Positions 1-10,808 of a DNA stretch of 64,000 nt are shown one piece after another. The stretch spans positions 12,617,001-12,681,000 of the forward strand of contig NC_084495.1 in NCBI RefSeq assembly GCF_030035675.1, read 5' to 3'. The stretch is from Rhineura floridana (taxonomy: Eukaryota > Chordata > Lepidosauria > Squamata > Rhineuridae). Under the pieces are notes generated by a model that saw only the letters and a list, made by a program, of their open reading frames with translations, ran no database searches and was not told where the DNA came from. The position numbers were made by a program, and so were the translations under genes. Positions within the stretch are counted from its first letter, which is position 1, and every line of letters begins with the position of its first letter.

Positions 1-262
1 CCCAGAGCCTTTTGAAAACCTTCAGAATTCATTAGTCTCTGGGGGCGGACCAATTTAATAGGTCCCCCACCCTTGCAGAGGGAAAAGGCTACTGAAAGTC
101 TAAACTTCAGCAAGCAATGATCTGTCCATGACAACGGGAGAGATGTAAAACTCACCACATCCAGATCACTATCCCCATGTCCGGTAGCAAAGACCAGGTC
201 AAGAGTATGCCCCGATGTATGTGTTGGGCCACTAACATATTGAGACAGCCCCATGGTTGTCA
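1..262 (-). mobile_element. L2-type LINE fragment, endonuclease region
   Basis: Read on the minus strand, this stretch translates into the C-terminal part of an L2-clade endonuclease, with the run GPTHTSGHTLDLVFATGHGD. Further downstream comes a KLVRPQRLM-like segment, the linker found before the reverse transcriptase. It is cut by the window edge, so its 3' portion is not visible. It lies inside, or upstream of, an intron of the PICALM-like gene. It is a separate copy from the L2 at 21205-23458, which lacks this domain. Confidence 0.75.
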
Positions 263-870
263 TGGCACTGGATCTCCCAAGCCCCCTCAGCCAGCCGGCT
301 TATATATCCCCTCTAGAGAAGGGACAGGTGGAACAGTATCAGGCACAGCTGGCTGAGTACCTGGGGCCTGGTCCTGCAAGGTGCCCACGTGCAGAGCAGG
401 AGCCCAAGAAGGAGAGAGCAGAGATGTTGGCCAAGCAGCAGCAGCAGCAAAGCAGGCAGATGGCTCTCCCTCCCTGGGCAGTGATGGTCCTCTTCCCTTG
501 CAGGCACTAAACACCCATAGAGGACAAGAGAAGATTGACGCTGTGCAGAAGCACATTTTTATCCACAAATTGGAGGAGCAGAACGTTTCCCCTGCTCCCC
601 CCCCCCAAGTACTGCCCAAAAGTAATGCTGGAAACATTACAATCACAGCTTAAAAGCAATGAAATTACTCCTTGTTCTGTTACAATCAAAATGTAAAGAA
701 ATTACCCACTCGTTCATCACAAAAGTAATAAATTACAAGTAATTCTTTTTTCTTAACAAATTACTTCCAAGCTGTGGGCACTTCACACAATGCGTAATTA
801 TTTTTTTGAATTTTCTGCCACAACTTGCTGTGATGGCAGTTGACTTAGATGGCTTTAAATTAGACCTCTC
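263..870. other. Unclassified, possibly repeat-derived stretch
   Basis: Two short overlapping plus-strand open frames (253-510 and 381-653) cover a glutamine/lysine-rich segment encoded partly by a CAG run near 438-450. They are followed by an AT-rich tail with several AATTACTT-like words. A tttcccttgcag acceptor-like string sits near 493-503. I recognise no domain. It could be a fragment of a transposon reading frame or of a processed pseudogene. No function is assigned. Confidence 0.25.
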
Positions 871-874
871 TTCT

Positions 875-1080
875 CCAGGAATCTATCAAGGGCCACAAGC
901 AAAAAAGAAACCTCCTTATTCAGAAGCAGTATTCTGTTGAGTACCAGATGCTTGGGACAAGCAAGGGAGAGAGATTAGGCTGTTGACTTTGTGTTCTGTT
1001 TGTGAGCTGCTCAAAGCATCTAAATGGCCATGACTGGAAACAGGATTCTAGAATAGATAGACTTTGATCTCATATTCAAG
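875..1080 (+). mobile_element. CR1/L3-like LINE 3' UTR fragment
   Basis: The sequence resembles other pieces in this window: a 'ggaaacaggattctagaatag' type segment corresponds to the 'gacaggatgctggactagatg' segment at 60125-60145. On the minus-strand copies at 32840-33270 and 48955-49180 this untranslated tail follows the end of a LINE reading frame, so it is the 3' end of that LINE. The copy is heavily diverged and old. Confidence 0.5.
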
Positions 1081-2892
1081 GTGCTTGTCATGATTGCTGT
1101 GAAGAGAAAGTAGCTCATGGATATGGGTATATTTCCTGCAAGTTCTTATAGCCTCTTCTTTTGACAGTTGTGTTTTTCTGTTTCTTTCAGTCATGGTCAA
1201 CTCCATTAAACTTTCTGTAAAAATATTCTCATTGTGGCCTGTTTTGTAGGCTAATTAATTCTTAATGGTTTGGTATTAATGGTTGGCATTCCGTGAATGA
1301 GGCTCAGGTTCACAGGCACTCTCCTCCCCGTCATGCATAGTTTGCCATTGCATCTGACCTGGCACACTGTGGTTTGCACATACTCTCCAAACATAATTGT
1401 AACCGACAATGAGAATATGGTTTGTGAGTCTGATATGAGTGATGAGTGCAAACCAGAGCTTGCCATGAAGGAGTGTGTGCAAAGAGAGGAAAGCAGGGGA
1501 GGTGCTATGTGTGAACTGAATTATACCGCATGTTTGTATTTAGCCACTCATGTGGTCACAAGAGGCTTTGTCCCTGCTCTGACAGCCCTTCTTAGGAGCA
1601 AGAAGCAGGCTAGTACAATGTTTTGTAAGCTAGCATCTTATGTGAACTTATTTGCAAGGCTTCCATAGTGTTTCCCCTTAATACTTGGTTTCATAGAATG
1701 GTTTTTGGAGTAAACACTACCTTGGTAGTGTTTAGGCAGACTCTCTAAACATTTTTGTTCATGATTGCCTTTATGAGGGGCTTCAACAGCCTCTGTTTGT
1801 ATGGCTGGCTGTGACATAATTGATTTGAAATGTTTTTACTACTGTTACAATTGTGATGTTTTTGTTCATATTTTATGGTATGAAATTGTTTTAATATAGG
1901 AAGCTGCTGTGGAGAAAAATGCATTTTGAATGGTGGCTAACAAAAGTACTAAATTGCTTTTTCATGCTTTTTTTAAAGATATTTTTAAAGCTTTTTTAAA
2001 AAAATGTTTTTAAATGTTTTTATTTTAATCTATTTCAAAGTCTGTTTTTATTATGTTTTAAAGTGTGTTTTAGTGTTTTTGTTTAATAAACAAAGAAAGA
2101 AAGAAAGAAAGAAACCTAAAAGGCCTTTGGAGAAGCAGCTGAAGACAAATGGCCTTCTAAACCCTGGTACAAATGCACCTCTGGACTGCAGCCTAACTAG
2201 TCATGCAGTTTTTGTGGATTGGTGTTGTGTGCATTTTAAATAGGGTCCAGGCAGAAAAAATATGGGCAAGAATGCTTTAGGCTGGATCCCTGCAGCCAGT
2301 TACAGGTGCCTGATGCCTTCTGACATGTGTAATAGCACAGGATTTCAGTTTTACTCTTTTGGCATCAGTTGATCTTACATGTATGAATGACAACTCTTCC
2401 TATACTTCCCAGCGGCATCAAAAGTGAGCTGAAAAGGGCTTTAGCATGAATCAAATTAATGAAAATGTTCTCTTTAGCACAGCATCATTCCTTCCTGGTA
2501 TGGAAAGAGAATGCTCTCTCTACAAAAGAGCAGTCAAGTAATATACAGTAGCTGCCCCATAGTTTCATTAAGCCACATTGCTTTAGTTTTTTTTTGTGAA
2601 TGTGTAATTCTATTCATGGTGGGTGAGACTGAGCATTTCAAAACTAGCCTCTCTAGTTTCTGGCTAAAGTCATTCTAATTTTGGTATCCTGCCACTCCCA
2701 ACAATTTACTGTCCTGCTGCTTTTGCTATGCCAGAGTCTCCTTATCCTGGACATGCAAGTTGTTTTCCTATAAGCTTGGCATCTTATAGTCTACCAAAAC
2801 AAGATACATTTTATACAGTTTCTTCAGTGTTAACAGTGGAATTTGTAGTCAAATTTTATAGGCAAGTTTTTTTCCCCTTCCTACCATCAAAG
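1081..2892 (+). other. Intron DNA of the PICALM-like gene
   Basis: No coding exon of the adaptor gene is recognisable here. The upstream exons (membrane-binding ANTH domain and clathrin-binding region) must lie before the window. The stretch holds a degraded L2-like 3' tail at about 1985-2090 that runs into an (AAAG)n microsatellite at 2092-2114. The rest looks like single-copy intron sequence. Confidence 0.5.
2092..2114. repeat. (AAAG)n microsatellite
   Basis: About five uninterrupted AAAG units follow a T-rich, L2-tail-like segment, as is usual where a LINE tail seeds a microsatellite. Confidence 0.8.
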
Positions 2893-2949
2893 GTACCTGC
2901 TCCAGTAACTTACCCAGTGAATACACCTCAAGTGCCTGTGTATGGAATG
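2893..2949 (+). CDS. PICALM-like exon (antepenultimate, last but two)
   Basis: A 57-nt exon encodes 19 residues beginning VPAPVTYP and ending VPVYGM. A strong polypyrimidine tract and AG precede it at 2892, and a gtaaga donor follows at 2950. It corresponds to the APPVMAYP...IGYG segment of PICALM. The length is a multiple of three with phase 0 at both ends, so the exon could be skipped without a frame change. Confidence 0.75.
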
Positions 2950-5900
2950 GTAAGACTATTCACTGTTTATATTTGTATATTACAGTGAAAAGATGTTCTA
3001 TTTTGAATTTCATACGTCTTGATTTGCAGAAGTCTAATAAGCCTGAAAGTTCAAAGCAGCACTAATTCTTTGGTCATTCTGTTACACTGCAGTGTGGTTT
3101 GAAAAGCCTCTGCTGTGCCTTGACATTGCAATACATACATGCACAAGGGCCATCTCTGAAGTATTTTTAGTGCCCCCCCCCGTGGCCTTACCAAAGTTTT
3201 CATCAAGAATAAAGTTTTGTCCACTTTTCTACTTGGGTGTGGTAAGAAACATCTTCCATATGATCCCCCTCTCCCCAAGCTTTAAGGTCTCCCAATGGGA
3301 TCTCTGCACCCTCTTGTGGAAGTAAGGTTAACATCTGCTTAGAGCAGAACCTTTTCAGTAGTTTGCATTTCCCCAGGAAGTTCTGTTAGCCACTTCCTCT
3401 CTTTCTGGAAATGGACAAAAACATACTTTCTCCATCAAGCTTTTGAGGATCATGCCCTCAATAACTGAGGTAGGGGGTTTGAGGCTAAAACTGAATTTTA
3501 GTCATGTTTGACAACTAATTTCATTGGCTTGGTGTTGTTGATTATTTATGATGATGCACTGTAAACCACCTTATAAACACCCATTGAAAAGCAGCATATA
3601 CACATGAAAATTAAAAATGCTTTCAAGTTGTGACATAATCCACACTCACCATTTATGTACAAAGAGAGGTGTAATATCTAGGCTGTATCTGAGCTGCTGT
3701 ATTCATAATTGTGCTCTTGTTGCTTAATGGCATTTTATTATATAAACACCCCTTCGGGGGAGCGGGGAGGCAGAATTTATGTGGCCACTACACTTCTGAG
3801 GCACTCCAACTCGGGGGTAGAGAACCAGCTTTGTAAACGGAAGGTTCCTGGTTCAGTCCGTTGCCTCTCTGGTTTCAGGCAGGAAAGTTATCTTCTCTGC
3901 CTGAGTCCTTGGAAAGCTGCTTCCTATAAGTACTGGCCTAGATGGGTTATAAGGCAGCAGCTTCATATGTTCATGTAATCTGCAGACCACTATCTGAAGA
4001 GTGCGGAAAGTGACCATCCAGCAGTAAGGATACTATATTCAACTCTGCGTCTTACCACTAGTTCATATGACCCACTGTGTTGAAGCTCAGAGGAGCAAGA
4101 AAAGATTTTATGCATGCCTATTTTTGTCTAACGTTCAGGTACCTACTCAGATTGGAGCTACTCCTATTATGGCACCCCAGCCTATGATATATACCCAAAC
4201 AGGTCTAAGGCCAACAAATCCTTTTGCACCTATCTCTGGAACGCAGGTTAGTGTTTTTCTTTAACGTAAAGATGAAACACTTTAGAATTTCTGCATACAG
4301 TAGGGCGCCGTTTTACAGCAATTCGCTTTACAGCGATTCGCTAATACAGTGGTCCGCTAATACAGTGGTCTCAATTAGACACAATTAGACTAAAGCCCCA
4401 CTCATACGGCGCTTGTTCTGCTTTTATGATGGTTTTCGGGCATTGCGCACCATTCTATTCAATGGGTTCTGCTTTACAGCAGTTTTTGCTTTACAGCGGG
4501 GGTCCGGAACATAACCCACCATATGAGTGGGGCCCTACTGTACTGGTATCGGCACTTGTCATAAGCTATGAATGCCATTCTAACTGGTTCCTTAGTTGGC
4601 TGACTCCATGTGTTTAGATTTCATTTATTTATTATTTAAAATATTTATATACTGCCCATGATTAGTTCTTGAGGCACCAGTCCATTGCATCATCATCATT
4701 ACTATTTATATAGTGTTTATATTTATATTGCTATTTATATTATGTGTTTGTTGTTTTAATGGGTTTGTTTGTTATAATTGGTTTTAATTTTACTGTTATA
4801 AGTCACTTTGGGTTGCCTTTAGAGTGCTGGAAAGGATGGTGATAAGTTCTTTTCCAGTCTCGGATCCTAAGGTCTCTCAGCATTGAGACATTCCGTACGA
4901 AAGTTAGGCAGGCAGTGACTATTCAGTTGGTTGCAGATAAAGCTTGGTCAGCTATATTCGAACAGTTACACTGGAGAGAAAGAGAATTCACATTTTTTCA
5001 CATTTCTGGTCCCAGCTTATATCCTGGGTTTAGTGTACACCAGTTAGCTTTCAGGTAATATATTGGAACTGCATGTGTGAGCTTGCAGTTATCAAACTGG
5101 AGAACAATGGTTAGCAGTCAAGAAAACTTTTCAGCAAGAAGTGTCCACACCCGATATTGATCAAACCATCTTTAAAATAAACCAGTTTAAAATTTGAGGG
5201 CAGCATCTTGCCTAACTGTCCTTATTAATCCTATCAGCAGCAAAGTGAGAATGTTTTTTTCTGAGGAAATGTTTGTTTCTCATCAAGCAATTTCACTTCC
5301 TTATTCCAGGTCCAGACTCCTAAACAATGTGCATGCCTCAAGGACCTTGACAGTCTAAATTTGCTTGATAGTCTAAATTTCCACAGTGAAAGACTGTGAT
5401 GGTCTAAATTTCCACAATGAAGTGGGCAGGGAGAAATGGAGAAGCAAGGATAATAAAGTGAGGGAAAAGGTAGAGTTGGGTCAGGAGGGATAAAAAAAGG
5501 AAGGCATGTGAGCAAATGCAATTAAACATACTTGGGCAATGTTTCAGTTGGGCTTTAAGGGTTTTAGAATTGGAAGGAAGGAGGGGAGAGGCCAGGGACT
5601 CCATGTAGGAATTGGAGGGAATTCGAGGCGTACGGAGCATCAAGGGAGAATGGGTAGAATAACTTGAGACCAGATTGTTGGACAGCGGAGGGTGGTGGAG
5701 CTGGACGAATGAAGATTATGAGCAGGGATATAATAGCACTGGATGGAGAGGAGCTGGAAGGTTGAGTGAACAGAGCATTCCAAGTGAACAGAACATTCCA
5801 AGGCTTGAAAGCAAAGAGGACGTGCATGGTAGGGAGAGAAGCAGGATGGGTTATAAGATACTGTTTTTGAGAATGAGGGGATCATGATGTATTTGTGTTA

Positions 5901-6570
5901 GGAAGGAGCCAGAGGAAAGGATTAGGCTGATGAGACTAGAAATTTTGGTGCAAGAGATAGCAGTTGGGAGGAGATGGGGTAAAAGGACATTCTGAAGGCT
6001 AAAGGGGGGACATCAGATCATGAAAGGTGTAGGCCAGCCTTTCAAAACTTGCAGTGGAATACTTTTGTGTACGGTTTGAAAGATATATGCAGAATGAATT
6101 GAATATATGTTTATTAAAAAATGTCTATTAAAACAGCAGTTATTGGCCCTTTGGCGATAAGGTCTGTAGGCAACTGACTGTGCCTTGATGGTTGCTAGTA
6201 GCAAACAAACTAACTCTGTATCTTTTATTAAATGTGAGCTTCTGATTTTGTTTGTGCTTAAGTTGTATTTTATTGGCGTTAGTAGGGCAGTGGAATTTTT
6301 ATTGTGATGAAAGTTCAGGTGTTAAGACTTGAGAGCTTGCAGTTCAACTGTAAAGATTGATTGATTGATTAATTTGTTTTATTACCTGTCTTTCATCCTA
6401 AGGTCCCAAAAAGCTTAAGGACTTCATTCACACTGCCGATCAGACAATCAGGATAACTTTTTTTAGAGATATTCTTGAGAAATTCTTAAATAGAAAGAAA
6501 ATACTTGTTGTATTAATGGCTTTAATTCAACCTGCGTTTTTTTTTTATCTTACAGATACAATTTATGTAG
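2893..6570 (+). CDS. PICALM-like clathrin assembly protein, last three coding exons (partial gene)
   Basis: Three exons at 2893-2949, 4139-4246 and 6556-6570, all joined in phase 0 with gt/ag sites, encode 59 C-terminal residues ending in NPFAPISGTQ-IQFM and a TAG stop. This matches the layout of the PICALM tail: a proline-rich segment, an IYxQ...RPxNPF motif, then IQFM. PICALM/AP180 proteins bind PI(4,5)P2 through an N-terminal ANTH domain, and clathrin and AP-2 through the C-terminal half, at endocytic pits. NPF tripeptides are ligands of EH-domain proteins. Compared with human PICALM recalled from memory, only about half of the last 40 residues are identical, low for a protein normally very conserved in vertebrates. 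I therefore call it PICALM-like rather than PICALM. The ANTH exons lie upstream of the window. The intact splice sites rule out a retrocopy. Confidence 0.8.
3795..3980 (+). mobile_element. tRNA-derived SINE
   Basis: A degenerate A box (gggtagagaa) and B box (ggttcagtccg) are followed by the body shared with the copies at 19080 and 35205, ending in the cttcatatgttc tail. It is old and diverged, and lies in an intron of the PICALM-like gene. Confidence 0.7.
4139..4246 (+). CDS. PICALM-like penultimate coding exon
   Basis: A 108-nt exon encodes 36 residues, VPTQIGATPIM through NPFAPISGTQ. The acceptor is acgttcag at 4131-4138 and the donor is gttagt at 4247. The NPF motif (EH-domain ligand) and the RPxNPF context are kept from PICALM. 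An IYTQ stretch replaces the IYSQ of PICALM. Confidence 0.85.
4247..6555 (+). other. Last intron of the PICALM-like gene
   Basis: The intron holds the mini-transposon at 4298-4540, AT-rich LINE-tail-like sequence near 4620-4830, and an unclassified purine-rich block at about 5410-6010. That block gives short antisense frames only through base composition. I see nothing coding in it. Confidence 0.6.
4298..4540. mobile_element. TA-flanked mini DNA transposon (pogo/Tigger-like)
   Basis: The element starts CAGTAGGGC and ends GCCCTACTG, with a TA on each side (4296-4297 and 4541-4542). The interior is full of ctttacagcg words that recur in both orientations. The 243-bp size, CAG...CTG ends and TA target fit a non-autonomous Tc1/mariner superfamily element. 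There is no coding sequence. Confidence 0.75.
6556..6570 (+). CDS. PICALM-like terminal coding exon (IQFM stop)
   Basis: After a T-rich tract and the acceptor tcttacag (6548-6555), the bases read Ile-Gln-Phe-Met-stop, exactly the C-terminus of PICALM. Only 15 coding bases are present; the remainder of the exon is 3' UTR. Confidence 0.85.
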   Translation: MQFM

Positions 6571-9500
6571 ACCTGCCAAAACAGCAAGACACTTTGATAA
6601 CCAAATATTGGTAGAAAGAAGACAGAACTTTTAAGCTGCAGTCTTCACCAGGGCACATACTTGCTTCCCATACAATATAAATTACATTGAATTGCTGAAT
6701 TGAATTCTTGTTATAACAGTCACTGTGGTATGAAATCATGTTTGGTTTTGGATAATGTTTTCACTGGAAAGCTGAAGTATTTTGAAGCTGAAGGTCAGCA
6801 GAGCATGAAAAGAAAATCCTGACTTTCCCTTTTTAAACAAGAGCTTACTTGGAAATCCTTTGCAACATTTCCATTCAACAGCTAGCCTCTGGTAAGCTAG
6901 TGGAGGGCATAATTCGTCTATTTTCTCCCTGAACTCTTTGGCTGTTGTAATCATGGCACCACTTAATGAAGTTGAGCAATAAACCTTTCAGATACTTTTA
7001 AGGAGTACCCGATACAATACATACTCTGATAAGAATCTTGCATTATCATAAATGCCAATATTGTGTGAAACCTGACCGCTTTTTCTCATGTTAGACTAGC
7101 TTCTAATTCACAAATTTTGTACTGTGAGTTCTAAATGCTGTGAATCAACTTTTAATTAAATGTAGGCCATTAACAGAAAACTAGCTGATTGGCATTTCAG
7201 CAGAGTGTTGCCCGGCCAAGTGATAGAGCTGCGCTTTGGCAGAGACTTGGCCATTTGACCTAGTCTGAAGAACGTAGTATGTTACAGTGTAGAGTGTGCA
7301 GTCCCAGCATTGATTGCAATAGCTGCACTTCCTCTTAAAGCCTCGTACGTACAGCTAGCAGCATCGTTTTGGATTCTAGCTAAAGTTGCCTTCATGTCCC
7401 AGAACAAGTCCACAGGCAGCCAGCAGCAGTGAGTCTGGGAAGCTTTTTGCCCTTTATTTAAGATGCAGGGCGCCAGCATTTTCTTAGCCATTCATCAATT
7501 ACAGTGCTGCACTTTAAGAACTGGAAAATTGTATTCCTGAGCCCCTCCATCCCTTGTGCATAGCTTGTGACCCTTGTTTCAGGTAAGGGAGCAGGTAAGA
7601 AATAAAAAAGGAAAACAGCCCAGTCACTACATAAAATGAACTTTTTTGGGGGTAGGGGAGGGAAGTGTAAATATTTGTAAACCTCGAAGTACAAAATTTC
7701 TCAAGTGCTGCAGAATCTTTTCTTCTTTGTAACACATTCAAAATGCAAATATTGTACTGCTTTAAGAAATTTAGCTCAAATGTCTTTTATATTGAAAAGT
7801 TGACTATTTCAAGATACATAAGATATTATTGCGGAGTAGGATAATGTAAGATGTGTGATAATATAGCCTGATGGTCCTTGATTTTCAATACCTCCCCCCA
7901 AAACAATGAAAGGATTACATTAAAAATTACTATGTAATTTGACAGGTGGAGCTCAGGGCATATCTGTGAGGGGAGATGGCGAGAAATTATTTTTTAAAAA
8001 AGCAGCTTTTTAATGAAGAACAGCCCAGAGACCAGTTGTTTCCTTTATATCACTGCTGTGATGATTTTCTTGTCTTGAGCTCATTACAGTAGCAATAACA
8101 GCAAAAACGTTTGTCTATTAATGCCCTTTTTGTCGTTAAAAACATTTTGAGATGCAGCACCTGAGCTCAACCTTCCAAGTGTTTTTTTGCAAAGTTATGG
8201 CCCTTGGGAAGGGATTTGCAGGGGAGGAAAGTACTTTTGTGGATCAGGCTGTCAAATTCTAGAAAACCAGTCTTTTCTCTGTGTCTTTTGTGTTTGTTAA
8301 TATTGTGCCAAGAATGTAAAAAAAAATTGCTTGCTTCAGAAAGGATATACTTGTTTTGTCAAACTAAACATGATTTTTTTAAAAGAAGAAACATTTTTTT
8401 TACATACGTGTTTGCAATTTGTAACCACTAACTTTGTATGGATTAAATGTTGCAAGTGAGAAAAAATGTTTCAGACCAAATCTTGGACATGTACTGGCAA
8501 AGACATAAAATGAATGCATGTACAGTAATTAAACGTGGAAAGTGAATTTTCAAGGGCTTTGGGCTTTAATGTACTCTCCAGGTTTGTCCAAAACCAATAT
8601 TTATTTTAGTCCTGTGTAAGCTGGAGCAGCTTACTTATGGGCCTTGTTTTAGTTGATATTCTAATGAGTTGATTCAACTAATCCTCATTTAGGATTATGC
8701 TTCCAACCAATGTTCAGTCTTTCAAGTCCAGTTTGGACCAGTACATGTATTTAAATACAACATGTATTTTATAATAACTAGCTGGAAATGTTTGATTTCA
8801 GAGGCTATGACCATGTAAAGTTTGGGACTGTAAAATAAGCAGCAAGTTTTTTTAACCCCCAGAGATTGTTTTCTAATAATTCAGTTTAGCTGTGTTTAAT
8901 TTATTACATTTACTGGCTACAATCTTATAGCAGGGAACGTCATGCTGTACCCATCTCCTCAGAGAGGGCAGCTTCAGTTCTCCAGATGAAAGACTTTGTG
9001 TGTGTTGTTTTATGTGCTTCCTACAATATGCATTAATCATTGATGTATCCATTAAGATCAGATGCAAAGCATAGTAATGTTCCCATTGTAACTTAAGCCC
9101 CAAATAATTACAGATTCTTGCTTCTATTTAATATGTAATAGAATCCATAAAGGTAGACCAGATTTCATTGTAATTTCTCTGTCCCCTATCCTTTAACTTG
9201 ACAGCTCAGTGGCCTGCATTCAGCATGCACAATTTTCTGGAGTATTTTTCATAAGCTTGCAGTCTTTGTAAGCAGTGATACTTGCACAACCCGCAATAAC
9301 TTCTTTCCCACAACATGAATGAAATGTGCCCCATGCTCTCCACACCATTCAACAGTGTGACAAGCTTCCCGCTTAAATAGACATGAAAGTGTAAACTCTC
9401 TGTCAGCCTCAGTGTCCCATTTTATCTCTAAAAAGCCTAAATCTGGGTGTTGTGTTTTCATCATATAACCAAGGAGTTGGATTTTATACTACATGAACTT

Positions 9501-9616
9501 TTTAGACAATAAGCAGTTATCTGTTTTTTCGATAGAACAATGGCATCTTGTCCACAATAATTATGTCAGTAGGTGTATTCTGGCTGTTGATATTAGCAGT
9601 GAAACTCTGGAGGTAA
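6571..9616 (+). other. 3' UTR of the PICALM-like gene and downstream DNA
   Basis: This stretch follows the TAG stop directly and is unusually free of recognisable repeats for this window, as expected for transcribed 3' UTR. A canonical AATAAA lies at 6978-6983, about 410 nt after the stop, so one mRNA end may be near 7000. Longer forms using distal signals, for example near 11960, cannot be excluded. No coding potential is seen. Confidence 0.45.
6978..6983 (+). terminator. Candidate polyadenylation signal, PICALM-like gene
   Basis: First canonical AATAAA after the stop codon. Use of this site is inferred from position only. Confidence 0.4.
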
Positions 9617-9618
9617 TA

Positions 9619-9867
9619 CAGGCATACCCCGCTTAACGTCGCTTCACTTAACGTTGCCTCGGTATAACGTACATGCTCCATACGTCCCCATACCCCGCTT
9701 AACGTTTGCGCGCTTCGCAATAACATACACTTTATTGTCATGACGCCGCTGCCATCTAGTGGTGATTGCGTGCAGTACAAGTGAAGACAATTGCTTCACT
9801 TAAAGTTTATTTTCGTTTAAAGTATACTCTCCGGTCCCATTGCAAACGTTAAAGTGGGATATGCCTG
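9619..9867. mobile_element. Tigger-like mini-transposon
   Basis: Inverted ends CAGGCATACCCCGCTTAACG and (antisense) CAGGCATATCCCACTTTAACG are flanked by TA on both sides (9617-9618 and 9868-9869). The CAGGCATACC terminus is the one I know from Tigger/pogo elements. It is 249 bp with no transposase, so it was mobilised in trans. Low divergence between the ends suggests moderate age. Confidence 0.85.
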
Positions 9868-10723
9868 TACTTAGTCTGTAGTTCTCAAAATAATATATAA
9901 ATCTCACTCATCTATCATTTACTCTTTCATGTAGGAGGGGTGGGATGGTTATGAGTTTCATTCCAATTCTGCCTTTGCCTCACATTCAGGCTGGTACAAG
10001 AGAGATCAGTGTCAGGGTGTGAGACTGGAAGAAGCAGAGTTGGGAAGAGCAGAATCCAGTCATTGCTAGTGCTTCTTGAGATCAAACTGGGTAGCTGCCT
10101 GTTCTTAGGGAATTGTACCACCAGAGCAGTTTGTTTGTAAGTGCTAGCACCTCTCTCTCTGTGCAACATCTGGAGAATTGGAACTCTCCTATCTCTGCAG
10201 AGGTGGGTGCATCACACATTTCCTTGTTGCAAGATTGCAAAGCATCATTGTTATAGTTCAACCTAGCCGATAGGTGGTGGATGTGCGTTTGGAGTTGCTG
10301 CGGCCAAAATTACACTTGTATTCTTTTTGTCAGAAAAGCTAGAAGTACAGGTAGCTGTACTACTTTCAACTTCCAGTTCGGTAAAGGTTGTTTACAGTGA
10401 TGTTAGTGGTGTTCATAATTGAACTGTCTGGAGATGTCAGATTATATGTATCTAAAGGTTAAACAAAAAGCCAATAAGGCATCCATAATACTTACTTGAC
10501 AGTTTAATATATTAGCGTGTTAAGGCAAACTATAAAAGCAGCAATTCAGCTAAATCCAGGACAAGACTGCACTACATATGACATCCCTGAGTAAATTTGT
10601 TTGAGAAAAAGATGCTGACTGACCTCCTGCCTTCTCAAAGATACCAACTTTTGAACATCTCTTTCCTTCTGAACATACTGGGAACATTAAGATGCTTTGG
10701 TGCCATTTCTGTTTCATTATTGT

Positions 10724-10808
10724 AGGGCAACCTTCCCAAGCTGACTGGGTCTGATTGGAGTTGTAGTCCGACACATCTGGAGGGCACTAGGCTGGGGAAG
10801 GTTGCTGT
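10724..10808. mobile_element. Short palindromic mini-transposon
   Basis: The stretch begins agggcaaccttcccaagc and ends in its near reverse complement. Between the ends lies the core 'tggagttgtagtcc...acatctggagggca', shared with the family represented at 20973, 37949 and 53683. Confidence 0.65.

Noticed and set aside
2893-6570. Processed pseudogene of PICALM
   Set aside because: Three exons with proper donors, acceptors and large introns are present, which a retrocopy would not have.
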